Shown here piece after piece: positions 43,218-53,358 of a stretch of DNA of 64,000 nt. Within the stretch, counting starts at the first letter, position 1. Each line of letters starts with the position of its first letter. Below the pieces are notes generated by a model. That model was not told the origin of the DNA and ran no database searches. It saw only the letters and a list, made by a program, of their open reading frames with translations. Origin of the DNA: Salinibius halmophilus (lineage in GTDB: Bacteria; Pseudomonadota; Gammaproteobacteria; Pseudomonadales; Natronospirillaceae); NCBI RefSeq assembly GCF_003577475.1, contig NZ_QPEP01000004.1, positions 248,001-312,000 of the forward strand, written 5' to 3'. Made by a program: the position numbers and the translations under genes.

Positions 43218-44366
43218 CTAGTTAAAGATATTCCAGAAAAATAGTTTGATTGCATCCCAAGTACGCTTAAAGAAGCCACCTTTAGCAACCTCTTGTTTGG
43301 CAATTACCGGGCGCGAAAGCAGCTCTTCGCCATCTTTGTAGACAGTTAACGTGCCCAACTCATCGCCAATAGCAATCGGAGCTTTAATCACAGGATTAAT
43401 GACTAACTTGGCTTCTAGCGAGTCTTCGGCACCGCGGTGAATGGTTTTCACCACATCTTCAGCTACCCCAAGTTGCAGCTCATCTAGCTCACCACCCCAT
43501 ACACGCGCCGTTTCAATGACTTCGTCGGCGGTAAAAATAGTGTGGGTTTTGAAATAACGGAAACCATAAGACAGCAGGGTTTGTGTTTCTTGGGCGCGCG
43601 CTTCATCCGAGCGAGTACCAAATACCGAGGCAATTAGGCGCATGCCATCTACTTTTGCCGACGCCACCAAGCTATAACCCGCTTCTGAAGTGTGCCCTGT
43701 TTTTAGGCCATCTACGTCTGGGTTGCGCCATAATAGTCGGTTGCGATTCGGCTGGTTAATGCCATTGAACTCAAACTCACGCTCGGCATACAACGGGTAG
43801 TATTCGGCGTTGTCACGAATTACCGCTGCAGAAAGCAACGCCATATCGAGTGCACTCGAATAATGCTCGTCGTCGTGCAAACCTGTTGAGTTTCTAAACT
43901 GAGTATTCTCTAAGCCGAGCTTGGCGGCCGTTTGATTCATAATGCCAACAAACGCATCCTCCGAGCCGGCAATGTGCTCAGCCATTGCTACCGAGGCATC
44001 ATTACCCGACTGGATAATAATGCCGCGTAGCAAATCAATCATCGACACATCGGTGCCTTCTTGAATGAACATGCGTGAACCACCGGTTTGCCAAGCTTTC
44101 ACCGACACCCGGGTTGTTTCATCTTCACTGATATTGCCTTTAATGAGCTCTTGCTCGGCAATATAACTGGTCATTAATTTGGTAAGTGACGCCGGAGGCA
44201 ACTGCTCATTAGCATTGTACTCTACCAAAATATCGCCACTATCGTAGTCGATCAGTACGTATGATTTTGCCGCCAATTCAGGTGGCGCTGGAATGATGAC
44301 ATCAGCGCTGGCAACTACCGATAACCCTACGGTGGCGCTGATAAGTAGCTTTTTAAGACGCATCAT
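43218..44366 (-). CDS. dacA: D-alanyl-D-alanine carboxypeptidase, PBP5/6 type (copy 1)
   Basis: A 382-residue tandem paralogue of the next gene, with the same motifs (PASLTKLM, QSGNDA, GLKTGHT) and the identical C-terminal anchor WDAIKLFFWNIFN. The two differ throughout, so the duplication is not recent, except for the conserved anchor and strand motifs. Two adjacent ATG codons (44366, 44363) are possible starts. Confidence 0.92.
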   Translation of the reverse strand: MMRLKKLLISATVGLSVVASADVIIPAPPELAAKSYVLIDYDSGDILVEYNANEQLPPASLTKLMTSYIAEQELIKGNISEDETTRVSVKAWQTGGSRMFIQEGTDVSMIDLLRGIIIQSGNDASVAMAEHIAGSEDAFVGIMNQTAAKLGLENTQFRNSTGLHDDEHYSSALDMALLSAAVIRDNAEYYPLYAEREFEFNGINQPNRNRLLWRNPDVDGLKTGHTSEAGYSLVASAKVDGMRLIASVFGTRSDEARAQETQTLLSYGFRYFKTHTIFTADEVIETARVWGGELDELQLGVAEDVVKTIHRGAEDSLEAKLVINPVIKAPIAIGDELGTLTVYKDGEELLSRPVIAKQEVAKGGFFKRTWDAIKLFFWNIFN

Positions 44367-44486
44367 TAGATTCAATTCCCATTAACAAATTGGCAGCATT
44401 GCTACCATCGAGGCACATCTAGGGCCTACCGTCATTATTATCATTGCGCGCTAGCATATCAGAAATGTGACCAGCGCGGCACTAGC

Positions 44487-45257
44487 TCATTGGCGGCGAA
44501 TAAGCGGCGGTTCACCTGTAATCTCGCTCACTTGTTGGCTTAGCGTATTGGCTTCGGCTTGCTTCACCGGGCCTAACTGAACGCGGTACACGTTACCGGC
44601 ACGCACCACTTCTACTCGCTGATTGGTTTTATCCGCTGCCTCACGCGCTAGCTCGCGTGCTCGGTCTCGATCTCCAAGTGCTGCCAACTGTAGGATGAAC
44701 GAAGCTTGCTCTTGATCACGCAGATCGAGCGCCTCCACTCGCACCCGCCCAACACCAGCACTGGCAATATCTAGCTTGACGGCAGCAGCATAAGATAAAT
44801 CAATAATGCGGTCGGGGTGAAACGGGCCACGATCGTTCACTCGCACGATTAGCGACTTATTATTGGCCAGGTTAGTAACCCGCACCCAGGTTGGCAACGG
44901 CAGCGTTTTATGTGCCGCCGATACCTGATACATGTCGAAAATTTCACCGTTCGAGGTTTTGTATCCGTGAAACTTGGCGCCGTACCAAGAAGCATTGCCC
45001 TCTTCCACGTAGCCTATTTCCGAATCCATAATGTGATAGGTCACGCCACGCACTGTGTAAGGGCTTTTGTTGCCACCGCTTGATTTTGGCTCCCATCGAG
45101 GCTGAACTTCTACGATGTCTTCAGGGCGAATGACATCGGTTGGCCCAGTATCCTGTGCTAGCTTGTAGCGCCCCCCTGCATTGGCATCGGGTGCCTGATA
45201 TTTACTTGAACATGCAACCAGAAATAGCGCTACGGCCGCCACAGAAAGCTGCTTCAC
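44487..45257 (-). CDS. rlpA: Septal/lateral-wall lytic transglycosylase RlpA
   Basis: A 256-residue lipoprotein (lipobox LVACSS) with a double-psi beta-barrel domain (ASWYGAKFHGYKTSNGE; VRVNDRGPFHPDRIIDLS, with the catalytic Asp) and a C-terminal SPOR domain that binds denuded glycan (about 180-256). It cleaves naked glycan strands at the division site. It overlaps the mltB stop by 4 bases. Confidence 0.94.
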   Translation of the reverse strand: MKQLSVAAVALFLVACSSKYQAPDANAGGRYKLAQDTGPTDVIRPEDIVEVQPRWEPKSSGGNKSPYTVRGVTYHIMDSEIGYVEEGNASWYGAKFHGYKTSNGEIFDMYQVSAAHKTLPLPTWVRVTNLANNKSLIVRVNDRGPFHPDRIIDLSYAAAVKLDIASAGVGRVRVEALDLRDQEQASFILQLAALGDRDRARELAREAADKTNQRVEVVRAGNVYRVQLGPVKQAEANTLSQQVSEITGEPPLIRRQ

Positions 45258-46216
45258 ATTAGTTCCTCAAATCGTTGGCTAAGCAAAAACACGGTCATGG
45301 CGTAGTGCAAGCTAGGATTATAGCGGGCTATGGTTCTAAGGTTTTGCGTACCTAACCAAAACTCGGTGCCGTGCTCGCCCTCTACTCGAATTGGCGATAC
45401 TTCCACGTCACTGTCCATGTTGATAACGGGCTGCCAACCATAGTCACTTACCGCCGCAACCGTGGTGGATGGACGGAAGCTGCGCCCGGCAATGTCGTTG
45501 AACGTATCACCAGACACACGAGCGCGTACAGCTGCGGGCAAGTCCGCTTGCCAACCATAATTGCCCAAGTAGTTACCTATGCTGCCAATGGCATCCGCAG
45601 GGTTTTGCCAAATATCGCGCTTGCCATCGGCATCAAAGTCTACGGCGTAAGCTTGGTAACTTGTTGGCATAAATTGCGGCAAACCCATCGCACCCGCGTA
45701 AGAGCCGTTAATGGTTTTTGGGTCGATGCTCTCACTGTGAGTCAGTGCTAGGTAGGCTTTGAGTTCACGCTCAAAAAACTCGTTACGACTTGGGTGATGC
45801 AAAGACAAGGTAACCAGTGAAGCAAGGGTTGGATGGCGGCCCGTATAGCCACCAAAGTTGGTTTCCATCGCCAAGATTGCCATGATCACCGACGGTGGTA
45901 TGCCGTACTCTGCCGACGCACGTTCCAGTACTTCGCGGTGCTCAGCGAGAAATTCTTCACCACGCTTAATGCGTGCAGGTTCAACAAAAATTGGCCGATA
46001 GGTCGCTGCCGTAGCGGTTCGCTCCGGCGCTTTTTGAAATCGTTCAACAATTGAGTCTTGCAGAGGTAGGTCTTTTAGTGCTTCAGCTAGCCATTCGCTG
46101 GGCACGTCTACTTCTGCTTGCAATCTGGCGACGAGCGCCTCCCCCTGCGGGGTGCCCTGCCAAGCAGATGCTGTTGCACTGGCACATACCGCCAATGCAG
46201 CGATTAATTTGCGCAT
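45254..46216 (-). CDS. mltB: Membrane-bound lytic murein transglycosylase B
   Basis: A 320-residue lytic transglycosylase (family 3, SltB type). Catalytic Glu lies in AILAMETNFGGYTGRHP; MGLPQFMPTSYQ and DFDADGKRDIW follow. A signal peptide is present, but the lipobox Cys is not clear (VCASATASAW), so it may be soluble periplasmic. Position between rodA and rlpA is typical. Confidence 0.93.
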   Translation of the reverse strand: MRKLIAALAVCASATASAWQGTPQGEALVARLQAEVDVPSEWLAEALKDLPLQDSIVERFQKAPERTATAATYRPIFVEPARIKRGEEFLAEHREVLERASAEYGIPPSVIMAILAMETNFGGYTGRHPTLASLVTLSLHHPSRNEFFERELKAYLALTHSESIDPKTINGSYAGAMGLPQFMPTSYQAYAVDFDADGKRDIWQNPADAIGSIGNYLGNYGWQADLPAAVRARVSGDTFNDIAGRSFRPSTTVAAVSDYGWQPVINMDSDVEVSPIRVEGEHGTEFWLGTQNLRTIARYNPSLHYAMTVFLLSQRFEELM

Positions 46217-46231
46217 TAATACTCCTTATTG

Positions 46232-47356
46232 CTACCGGTGGTTGCTCACCGACATCATTAGTCCGAACCCTAACATAAGCGTAACCATTGCCGTGCCACC
46301 GTAACTCACCATAGGTAGTGGTACGCCAACCACAGGCAGAATGCCACTTACCATACCGATATTTACGAACACATAGATAAAGAAGGTTAGGGTTAGCGCG
46401 CCGGCCAGCAAACGGCCAAAACTGTCGCGCCCATGGACTGCAATATAGAAGCCCCGCAAAACAATAAGCAAATATAAAATCATTAAGATTACGACACCGG
46501 TTAAGCCTAGCTCCTCGGCTAACACAGCAAAAATAAAGTCAGTTCGGCTCTCGGGTAAGAAGTCGAGTTGCGATTGCGTGCCCAACATGTAGCCCTTGCC
46601 GTCTAAACCACCCGAGCCAATCGCGGTCATCGACTGAATAATATTCCAACCAGAACCCAGCGGGTCACTTTCTGGATTAAACAGGGTCAACACGCGCTGC
46701 TTTTGATATTCACGCATCACAAACAGCCACATTATTGGCATCGCGGCGGCGGCAAGTCCGGCGAAGCCAGCAATTAACCACCAGCTCATACCCGCTAAGT
46801 AGATAACAAAGATTCCCGAGGCAGCAATCAACAACGAGGTGCCCAAATCTGGCTGCTGTTGAATCAACAAGGTAGGAATGGCAACTAGCACCAACGCTCC
46901 GAAAATGTTCATAAAACTTGGCGGCAGCTCTTTGCGCGTTAAAAAAGCAGCAATCATCAATGGTGTGCCAAGTTTCATAATTTCCGAAGGCTGAAAGCGA
47001 AAACCGGCCAGTTCAATCCAGCGTTGCGAGCCGTTTACGCTTATTCCCATAAAGGGCACCATGGCAAGCAACACCACACCGGCTATATACCCAAGCCAGC
47101 CCCAGCGTTTGTAGGTTCTTGGGTCAAACTGGGCGAGCACCAATATGCCAGCGAAGCCGACTGCCATGCGCACAGCTTGGCGACTAACGTGAAAGAAGCT
47201 TTGCCCAGAAGCCGAGTAAAGAATAAAGAGGCCATAGCCACAGAGCATGGCGATTAAAAACATCAGCAACCAATCAACTTTAATCAGTCGTTGGCGAACG
47301 ACGGGTGCACCACTTAGGCGATCGTTTAACTGGCGCGAAAAATCACTCTGATGCAC
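46232..47356 (-). CDS. rodA: Rod-shape SEDS glycosyltransferase RodA
   Basis: A 374-residue protein with about ten membrane helices of the FtsW/RodA/SpoVE family, polymerising lipid II during side-wall synthesis with PBP2. Signature segments: AGFRFQPSEIMKLG, QQQPDLGTSLL and the C-terminal GVPLPMVSYGGTAM. Its start overlaps the mrdA stop by 14 bases. Confidence 0.96.
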   Translation of the reverse strand: MHQSDFSRQLNDRLSGAPVVRQRLIKVDWLLMFLIAMLCGYGLFILYSASGQSFFHVSRQAVRMAVGFAGILVLAQFDPRTYKRWGWLGYIAGVVLLAMVPFMGISVNGSQRWIELAGFRFQPSEIMKLGTPLMIAAFLTRKELPPSFMNIFGALVLVAIPTLLIQQQPDLGTSLLIAASGIFVIYLAGMSWWLIAGFAGLAAAAMPIMWLFVMREYQKQRVLTLFNPESDPLGSGWNIIQSMTAIGSGGLDGKGYMLGTQSQLDFLPESRTDFIFAVLAEELGLTGVVILMILYLLIVLRGFYIAVHGRDSFGRLLAGALTLTFFIYVFVNIGMVSGILPVVGVPLPMVSYGGTAMVTLMLGFGLMMSVSNHR

Positions 47357-49214
47357 GCTCTTCCCCTGCTAAATAAGCATCGAATACTGCTTTGGCAACA
47401 GGTGCTGCTGCCCTACCGCCACTTTCGCCGTTTTCTACAATCACTGCAACCGCAACTTTGGGGTCTTCTACTGGGGCAAACGCGATAAACAAGGCGTGCG
47501 ACTTTTGCCGCTCTTCACGTTCTTCCGGGTCTAGACCCTCGGTACCCGTTAAGCGCGAGATCACTTGTGCCGTACCCGTTTTGCCAGCCATTTTGTAGGT
47601 CATACCAAAACCAGCTGCACGCGCTGTGCCTTTGGCACCGTATACAACATCTTCCATGGCTTTGAACATTAGGTCCCAATCGCGCTCGGTGAGCCCCTCG
47701 ATATCGGGCATGTCAATTTCGCTCGGGGTTGGCACACCATCAATTGATTTCGCTAGGCGCGGAGCCACCCAACTGCCACGACGAGCAAGCACAGTGGTTG
47801 CCACCGCTAATTGCAGAGGGGTAGCGGTAATATACCCTTGGCCAATACCTAGGTTAATCGAATCACCAGGGAACCAAGGCAGGCCACGTGTTTCTTCTTT
47901 CCATGCACGTGTTGGGTTGATGCCATCAACCGGGCTAAACACATCTACCGCGGTTGTTTGACCAAAGCCAAATGCATCTAAATAACTGTGCATGTTTTCT
48001 AGCTTCATTTTGAAGGCTAGGTCGTAGTAATACACGTCACAAGATTCAATCACGGCATCCGCCAAGTCAACCCGAGATCCGTGGCCGTCTCGGCGTGTTG
48101 CCCATGTCCAATCGCGCCAGCGCCGCTCTTCACCAGGTATTTGGTAAAAACCTGGGTCGTTGATGGTGCGCTCCCAAGTGGTCGCGCCTACGGCAACCCC
48201 AGCCAACCCAATAAATGGCTTAAGGGTAGACGCTGGAGGGTAAGCACCGCGCGCCGCTCGGTCGGTAAATGGCCTGTCCAAGCTATCGCGCAGTGGATTA
48301 AAAATACTGGCAGGAATGCCTGCTACGAATAGGTTAGGGTCAACTGTCGGCATGGATAACATCGACAGAATACCGCCGGTTTCGACTTCAATGGCCACAA
48401 CCGCGCCGCGGCGATCTTGCATGGCATCGTAGGCGGCTTTTTGAATATCGGTATCCAGAAACAGCTCCAAGCTTTTGCCAGGTATTGGGGCAGTTTCGCC
48501 TAGCACCTTAATAATGCGCCCATGAGCATTGGTTTCTACTTGCTGATAGCCAGGTTTACCTAACAGCTCATCCTCATACACACGCTCGATACCAATTTTG
48601 CCAATAAAATCCGTGCCGACGTAATCGGCATTGCGTTCGGCGTTGGCAATTCGCTCTTGGTCGCGTTCGTTAATTCGCCCAACATAGCCCAGGGTGTGAT
48701 AGAACATTTGGCCATAGGGGTACGAACGACTTAGTTCTGCCCGCACTTCCACCCCTTGCAGGAAGGGTGCATTGACCCACAGTTTGGCAATGTCGTCATC
48801 CGACAGGCGGGTTTTCAGTGCAACAGGTTCGAATGGGCGGCGATATGACTTACGCCGACGCTCAAAGGACTCTAGGTCGTCTTCATCGATGTCGATAATT
48901 TCGCTTAATCGGGTCAGTGTTGCGTCAAGGTCAGGCACTCGTTCCGGCACAATCGCGAGGCTATGACTAGGAATATTCTCGGCTAGCAAACGACCTTTGC
49001 GGTCGTATATAAGTCCACGTGTAGGTGCCAGCGGCTCCAGCTGAATTCGGTTGGCATCTGAGCGAGCCGAAAACTTTTCATGCTGAAAATGCTGTAAATA
49101 GACAGCCCGGGCAATTAATACCGAAGCCATCAAAAAGACCACAACCAAAGCTACGCTTACACGGCGCTGAATCAGTCGTGATTCTCTTTCTGGATCATTC
49201 ATTGGCGCCGACAA
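47343..49214 (-). CDS. mrdA: Penicillin-binding protein 2 (elongasome transpeptidase)
   Basis: A 623-residue class B PBP. An N-terminal membrane anchor (about 20-42) precedes the dimerisation/pedestal domain; transpeptidase motifs are S-T-L-K (PPASTLKPF), S-C-D (ESCDVYYYDLA) and K-T-G-T (GKTGTAQV). A TTG start at 49214 follows GAGGGA by 6 bases; ATG at 49202 is the alternative. It forms the elongation pair with RodA. Confidence 0.96.
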   Translation of the reverse strand: MSAPMNDPERESRLIQRRVSVALVVVFLMASVLIARAVYLQHFQHEKFSARSDANRIQLEPLAPTRGLIYDRKGRLLAENIPSHSLAIVPERVPDLDATLTRLSEIIDIDEDDLESFERRRKSYRRPFEPVALKTRLSDDDIAKLWVNAPFLQGVEVRAELSRSYPYGQMFYHTLGYVGRINERDQERIANAERNADYVGTDFIGKIGIERVYEDELLGKPGYQQVETNAHGRIIKVLGETAPIPGKSLELFLDTDIQKAAYDAMQDRRGAVVAIEVETGGILSMLSMPTVDPNLFVAGIPASIFNPLRDSLDRPFTDRAARGAYPPASTLKPFIGLAGVAVGATTWERTINDPGFYQIPGEERRWRDWTWATRRDGHGSRVDLADAVIESCDVYYYDLAFKMKLENMHSYLDAFGFGQTTAVDVFSPVDGINPTRAWKEETRGLPWFPGDSINLGIGQGYITATPLQLAVATTVLARRGSWVAPRLAKSIDGVPTPSEIDMPDIEGLTERDWDLMFKAMEDVVYGAKGTARAAGFGMTYKMAGKTGTAQVISRLTGTEGLDPEEREERQKSHALFIAFAPVEDPKVAVAVIVENGESGGRAAAPVAKAVFDAYLAGEERASE

Positions 49215-49223
49215 AGGATTCCC

Positions 49224-49691
49224 TCACTTATGATAAGGATGACCAACCTGAATACTCCACGCACGGTAGAGCTGCTCTGCCAGCAATACTCTTACTAACG
49301 GATGCGGCAAGGTCAAGTTGGATAATGACCATTTTTGGTCTGCCTTCGCCGAGAGTTCAGGATCGAGGCCATCTGGGCCGCCAACAATGAGCGCAACATC
49401 TTGCCCAGTATACTTCCACTGCTCGGCAGCTTCGGCTAGTTGCTCGGTCGACCAAGCCTTGCCTTTTACTTCCAGTGCCACTAACCATTCTTTGCCGGTT
49501 AGTTTGGCAGTAATTGCTTGCGCCTCTTTTTGCATTACCTGAGCAACAGAGTAGTTTTTTGCCCGTTGTGCAGGGGCAATCTCTATGAGCTCTAAGGCAA
49601 AATCTTTAGGTAGGCGTTTTTGGTAATCGGCAAATGCCTCCTCAACCCAGCGAGGCATTTTCTGACCAACAGCGAGTAGCTTAATCTTCAT
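49224..49691 (-). CDS. rlmH: 23S rRNA pseudouridine1915-N3-methyltransferase
   Basis: A 155-residue SPOUT methyltransferase: MKIKLLAVGQKMP at the start, IVGGPDGLDPEL (SAM-binding knot) and the C-terminal YRAWSIQVGHPYHK. The ATG at 49691 gives the standard family length. It overlaps rsfS by 11 bases. Confidence 0.95.
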   Translation of the reverse strand: MKIKLLAVGQKMPRWVEEAFADYQKRLPKDFALELIEIAPAQRAKNYSVAQVMQKEAQAITAKLTGKEWLVALEVKGKAWSTEQLAEAAEQWKYTGQDVALIVGGPDGLDPELSAKADQKWSLSNLTLPHPLVRVLLAEQLYRAWSIQVGHPYHK

Positions 49692-50025
49692 TGCTAGCTG
49701 GGCGAGCCCCTGTCCAAAGCTGCTCAAGGTCGTAAAATGCGCGCGCTTCGCTGGTCATCACGTGCAGTACCACATCGAAGAAGTCGATGAGCACCCAATC
49801 TGAGCCATTGCGGCCTTCAACACTGTTAGCGGCAAATCCTTTTTCTTTTAGGTCTTTTTCTACATTGGCAACAATGGCCGATAGATGGCGAGTAGATGTA
49901 CCCGTCGCAATCACTAGGTGGTCCATCATTGACGTTTTTTCGCGCACATCAATTACTTGCACATCAAGGGCTTTCATATCTTCAACGGCTTCGATTACCG
50001 CTTCCAGAACCTTTTGCTCAGTCAT
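49681..50025 (-). CDS. rsfS: Ribosome silencing factor
   Basis: A 114-residue RsfS/YbeB protein that binds L14 and blocks subunit joining in stationary phase. Signature: DVREKTSMMDHLVIATGTSTRH and GSDWVLIDFFDVVLHVM. It overlaps nadD by 8 bases. Confidence 0.96.
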   Translation of the reverse strand: MTEQKVLEAVIEAVEDMKALDVQVIDVREKTSMMDHLVIATGTSTRHLSAIVANVEKDLKEKGFAANSVEGRNGSDWVLIDFFDVVLHVMTSEARAFYDLEQLWTGARPASNED

Positions 50026-50629
50026 TCAAATATAACTCGTTTGCTTTAATGTACTGACCAATGGCATCCGACACCCAGTGCCAGGCTCGCTGATTGCGAA
50101 ACTGGCTACTGGCAACATCTGGCATTGACCAAGGTAAGTTAACAACGCTGCCATTAGGTTGTGCCAAGGCACTAGCAAGCGTGCATTGTGGAAGGCTGCT
50201 TTGTGGCAAGTTAGTTGGCCAATGCCAACCTGGACGCGGCACAACCAAAATATTAGCCAGTTCGAGTAACTGCTGCCACCTTCCCCATGTGTGTAAATTG
50301 GCGAAACTGTCGCCGCCCATCACGAAGTTAAGACTATCACATTCGTACTGGGTGCGCAGTTGCTGCAACGTATCAACGGTGTAACAAGCCTGCTTGGCTT
50401 TCACTTCGCGATCATCTATTTGCAGCCACGGCCGACTACTCTGCAAAATAGCCAACATGGCCAAGCGCTGTTCAACCGAGGCACTCGCTGCTGCTTTGTG
50501 AACAGGAATGGCCGCAGGCACCACACTAATGACGGCTTGTGGTGCCGCTTGATGCAGCGCATCAAGTAGCGCCTCGTGGCCTATATGCGGCGGATCAAAG
50601 GTTCCGCCGTAAAAAATTCGCGCAACCAT
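50018..50629 (-). CDS. nadD: Nicotinate-nucleotide adenylyltransferase
   Basis: A 203-residue enzyme that makes deamido-NAD from NaMN and ATP. The nucleotidyltransferase motif GGTFDPPHIGH is at residues 8-18 and the SQFRNQ (ISSTxxR-like) region near the end. It starts 3 bases after the proA stop. Confidence 0.95.
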   Translation of the reverse strand: MVARIFYGGTFDPPHIGHEALLDALHQAAPQAVISVVPAAIPVHKAAASASVEQRLAMLAILQSSRPWLQIDDREVKAKQACYTVDTLQQLRTQYECDSLNFVMGGDSFANLHTWGRWQQLLELANILVVPRPGWHWPTNLPQSSLPQCTLASALAQPNGSVVNLPWSMPDVASSQFRNQRAWHWVSDAIGQYIKANELYLND

Positions 50630-50632
50630 TAA

Positions 50633-51892
50633 TTAAACGCGAATGGTACCATCACCAAACACCACATATTTCTGCGATGTTAGACCTTCTAGCCCTACCG
50701 GCCCACGAGCATGGATTTTGTCGGTTGAAATGCCAATCTCGGCACCTAGACCATATTCGAAGCCATCAGCAAATCGAGTTGAGGCATTGACCATTACCGA
50801 GCTGGAATCGACTTCGGTGATAAACCGGCGTGCCAAGGTGTAGTTTTCACTCACGATGGTATCGGTGTGCTGGCTGCTGTGGCGATTAATGTGATCGATT
50901 GCCGCGTCGATATCGGCCACCACCTTCACGGCCAGAATTGGCGCTAGATATTCAGTATCCCAGTCTTCTGCGGTAGCCGCATTACATTCGATAATTTTCT
51001 GGGTCGCTTCACAACCGCGCAGTTCAACACCATGCTTGTCGTAAATCGCTTTCAGCTTAGGCAATAAATTCTCGGCCTGGCTGGCATGCACAAGCAGTGT
51101 TTCCATAGCATTACAAACGCCATAGCGATGCGTTTTGGCGTTTTCAGATATCGCAAGTGCTTTCGCTTCATCGGCATGCGCGTCAATGTACACATGGCAA
51201 ATGCCATCAAGGTGTTTAATTACCGGCACGCGAGCATCTGTGCTAATGCGTTCAATTAATCCCTTGCCACCACGCGGTACAATAACGTCGACAAACTCAG
51301 GCATAGTGATTAACTCACCTACCGCGGCACGGTCGGTGGTGGCAACTACTTGCACACCTTCTGCTGGCAATCCGGCTTCTTCTAAACCCGCCATAATGCA
51401 CTGCGCCAGTGCTTGGTTAGAATGGATGGCTTCTTTGCCGCCGCGTAAAATGGTGGCATTGCCCGATTTTAAGCAAAGCGCAGCGGCTTCGATGGTCACA
51501 TTTGGGCGGCTTTCGTAGATGATACCAATCACCCCAAGCGGCACGCGCATTTTACCCACCTGAATGCCACTTGGGCGGAAGCTCATATCGGTGATTGCAC
51601 CGATAGGATCGGCCAACGCTGCAACCTGAGTTAGGCCTTCGATCATACCGTCGATGCGAGCAGGCGTTAGCGTTAGGCGGTCAATCATGGCATCCGTTAG
51701 GCCATTATCGCGACCTGCTTGCAAGTCTTTTGCGTTCTCGGCAACCAGTTCGTCACGGCGGCTGTCGATTATGCGAGCAATGGCTAACAAGGCTTGGTTT
51801 TTAGCATTGGTGTCTGCTTTGGCCATTAAGCGCGAGGCAGCTCGAGCTTGCTGACCTAGAGTCTGCATATATACTTTGATGTCTTCGATCAT
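50633..51892 (-). CDS. proA: Gamma-glutamyl phosphate reductase
   Basis: A 419-residue NADPH-dependent enzyme of proline synthesis. Active-site Cys in [27 protein letters not shown] and [10 protein letters not shown] are typical. The proB partner is not adjacent. It heads the proA-nadD-rsfS-rlmH-mrdA-rodA-mltB-rlpA-dacA-dacA-ybeD-lipB co-directional cluster. Confidence 0.96.
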   Translation of the reverse strand: MIEDIKVYMQTLGQQARAASRLMAKADTNAKNQALLAIARIIDSRRDELVAENAKDLQAGRDNGLTDAMIDRLTLTPARIDGMIEGLTQVAALADPIGAITDMSFRPSGIQVGKMRVPLGVIGIIYESRPNVTIEAAALCLKSGNATILRGGKEAIHSNQALAQCIMAGLEEAGLPAEGVQVVATTDRAAVGELITMPEFVDVIVPRGGKGLIERISTDARVPVIKHLDGICHVYIDAHADEAKALAISENAKTHRYGVCNAMETLLVHASQAENLLPKLKAIYDKHGVELRGCEATQKIIECNAATAEDWDTEYLAPILAVKVVADIDAAIDHINRHSSQHTDTIVSENYTLARRFITEVDSSSVMVNASTRFADGFEYGLGAEIGISTDKIHARGPVGLEGLTSQKYVVFGDGTIRV

Positions 51893-52014
51893 GGTGTTTT
51901 ATTCTCCGTTTTGCGCCATTATAGCCATGACCACCAGCAGATAAAACGATTTAGCCCAAATGCCATACCAGACAAACCAGATAAGCGGTTGGCACCATAT
52001 ACAAAGGGGATTGA

Positions 52015-53358
52015 ATGACGGCCATCTGGCAAAACAGCGAAGCATTCTTGCAAAACCAGCCTTGGTTGATTCCATTGCTTGTTTTTATTGTTGCCTTGGT
52101 CGAATCGTTTGCTGTGATAGGCGTAATTGTACCTGGTGTGGTAATGCTATTTGGGCTTGCTTTTCTTGCTAGTGAGCTTGGTTTGCCGATTTGGCTGATA
52201 CTTACAAGTGCTGCTGGTGGTGCAATAGCTGGCGATACGGTAAGTTATTTTATCGGCAGACACTTTCAAGACCAAATTTGGCATACCCGGTGGCTAAGGA
52301 ATTATCAGCATGGCCTGCGCCGTGCGCACTATTTTGTTAACCACAGTGGCGCACTGTCGATCGTTGTAGGCCGCTTTGTTGGCGCACTGCGCCCACTCAT
52401 GCCTATGGTTGCCGGTGCGCTTGGCATGCGACTACGCTTATTTCTGGCACTTGATTTGGTATCGGCTCTAGTCTGGGCACCTGCTTATATTTTACCTGGT
52501 TGGCTAGCGGCGCAATCTATGGAGTTCTCAATGGCAATGTTAAGTTCACTATCCCCATGGCAACTGCATGCCGTAGTGCTAGCGGTAGCGCTATTGGCAA
52601 TGACGTTATGGCTAATAATGGATTTGTGGGCGCACGAGCGCACTTATTGGCTAGGCAGCACTCGCCACTTTACGGCGGCAATGCTCTGCGCGCTGCTGGC
52701 CGTTCTGCTGTTATGGCAAAAGCCCTGGACACTAGATTTATTGATGTACAACAGCCGGCCTATTTCGGGCTATTGGCCAGACTTGTGGGTGCATCTGGAA
52801 ATGCTGTCGCAACCTGAGTTCTTGCTTATGACACTTGCCGTGGCGGTGCTACTGCTGATTATGCAAGGGCAACGAGCGGTTGCAGTAGCCATTACTACTT
52901 CAGCGGTTGTCGCCATTGGCATTGCTAATTGGCTGCCTCAGTGGTTAGGCATTGGTCGCCCTGGTGCACTTCATAACGAGCTTGGCAGTTTTTCAACACC
53001 AGCCGTTACAAGCCTAGGCGTAAGCATGGCTTGGGTGTGGTTAATTGGTTTAGCACGTCGCACCGGTACCCGGATAGAAACACTGAAGCTCTCGGTATTG
53101 ACTTGGCTGTTAATAATTATCACGGCGCCAACCAGTGCTTTTTTGGGTGTGCACTGGTTTAGCGATACATTGGCGGGCGCGTTGATCGGTTCGGCACTGG
53201 CGCACGCGGGATTGTTTGTTTGTAAAAAATGGCGCTTTACTAACAACATTGACTGGCCACCTCTCGTTGCACTGCTGCTGCTAACCCTGTACGCGCACCA
53301 AGTTGTGTTTGCGATGGCCTATAAGTACTTTTACGCCTCACTGATACTCACCCATTGA
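52015..53358 (+). CDS. DedA-PAP2 fusion membrane protein with a degenerate PAP2 domain
   Basis: A 447-residue protein. The N-terminal about 190 residues are a DedA/VTT domain (VESFAVIGVIVPGVV, VVGRFVGALRPLMPMVAGA), a family of lipid scramblases/flippases for undecaprenyl phosphate and others. The C-terminal half is PAP2-like, but the catalytic motifs are eroded: PSGH becomes STPAVT and the SRxxxxxH motif becomes TSAFLGVHW, losing the Arg; GRP and HW..D remain. It is probably a non-catalytic or altered phosphatase domain. It is divergent from proA and overlaps the LON gene convergently by 28 bases. Confidence 0.85.
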   Translation: MTAIWQNSEAFLQNQPWLIPLLVFIVALVESFAVIGVIVPGVVMLFGLAFLASELGLPIWLILTSAAGGAIAGDTVSYFIGRHFQDQIWHTRWLRNYQHGLRRAHYFVNHSGALSIVVGRFVGALRPLMPMVAGALGMRLRLFLALDLVSALVWAPAYILPGWLAAQSMEFSMAMLSSLSPWQLHAVVLAVALLAMTLWLIMDLWAHERTYWLGSTRHFTAAMLCALLAVLLLWQKPWTLDLLMYNSRPISGYWPDLWVHLEMLSQPEFLLMTLAVAVLLLIMQGQRAVAVAITTSAVVAIGIANWLPQWLGIGRPGALHNELGSFSTPAVTSLGVSMAWVWLIGLARRTGTRIETLKLSVLTWLLIIITAPTSAFLGVHWFSDTLAGALIGSALAHAGLFVCKKWRFTNNIDWPPLVALLLLTLYAHQVVFAMAYKYFYASLILTH

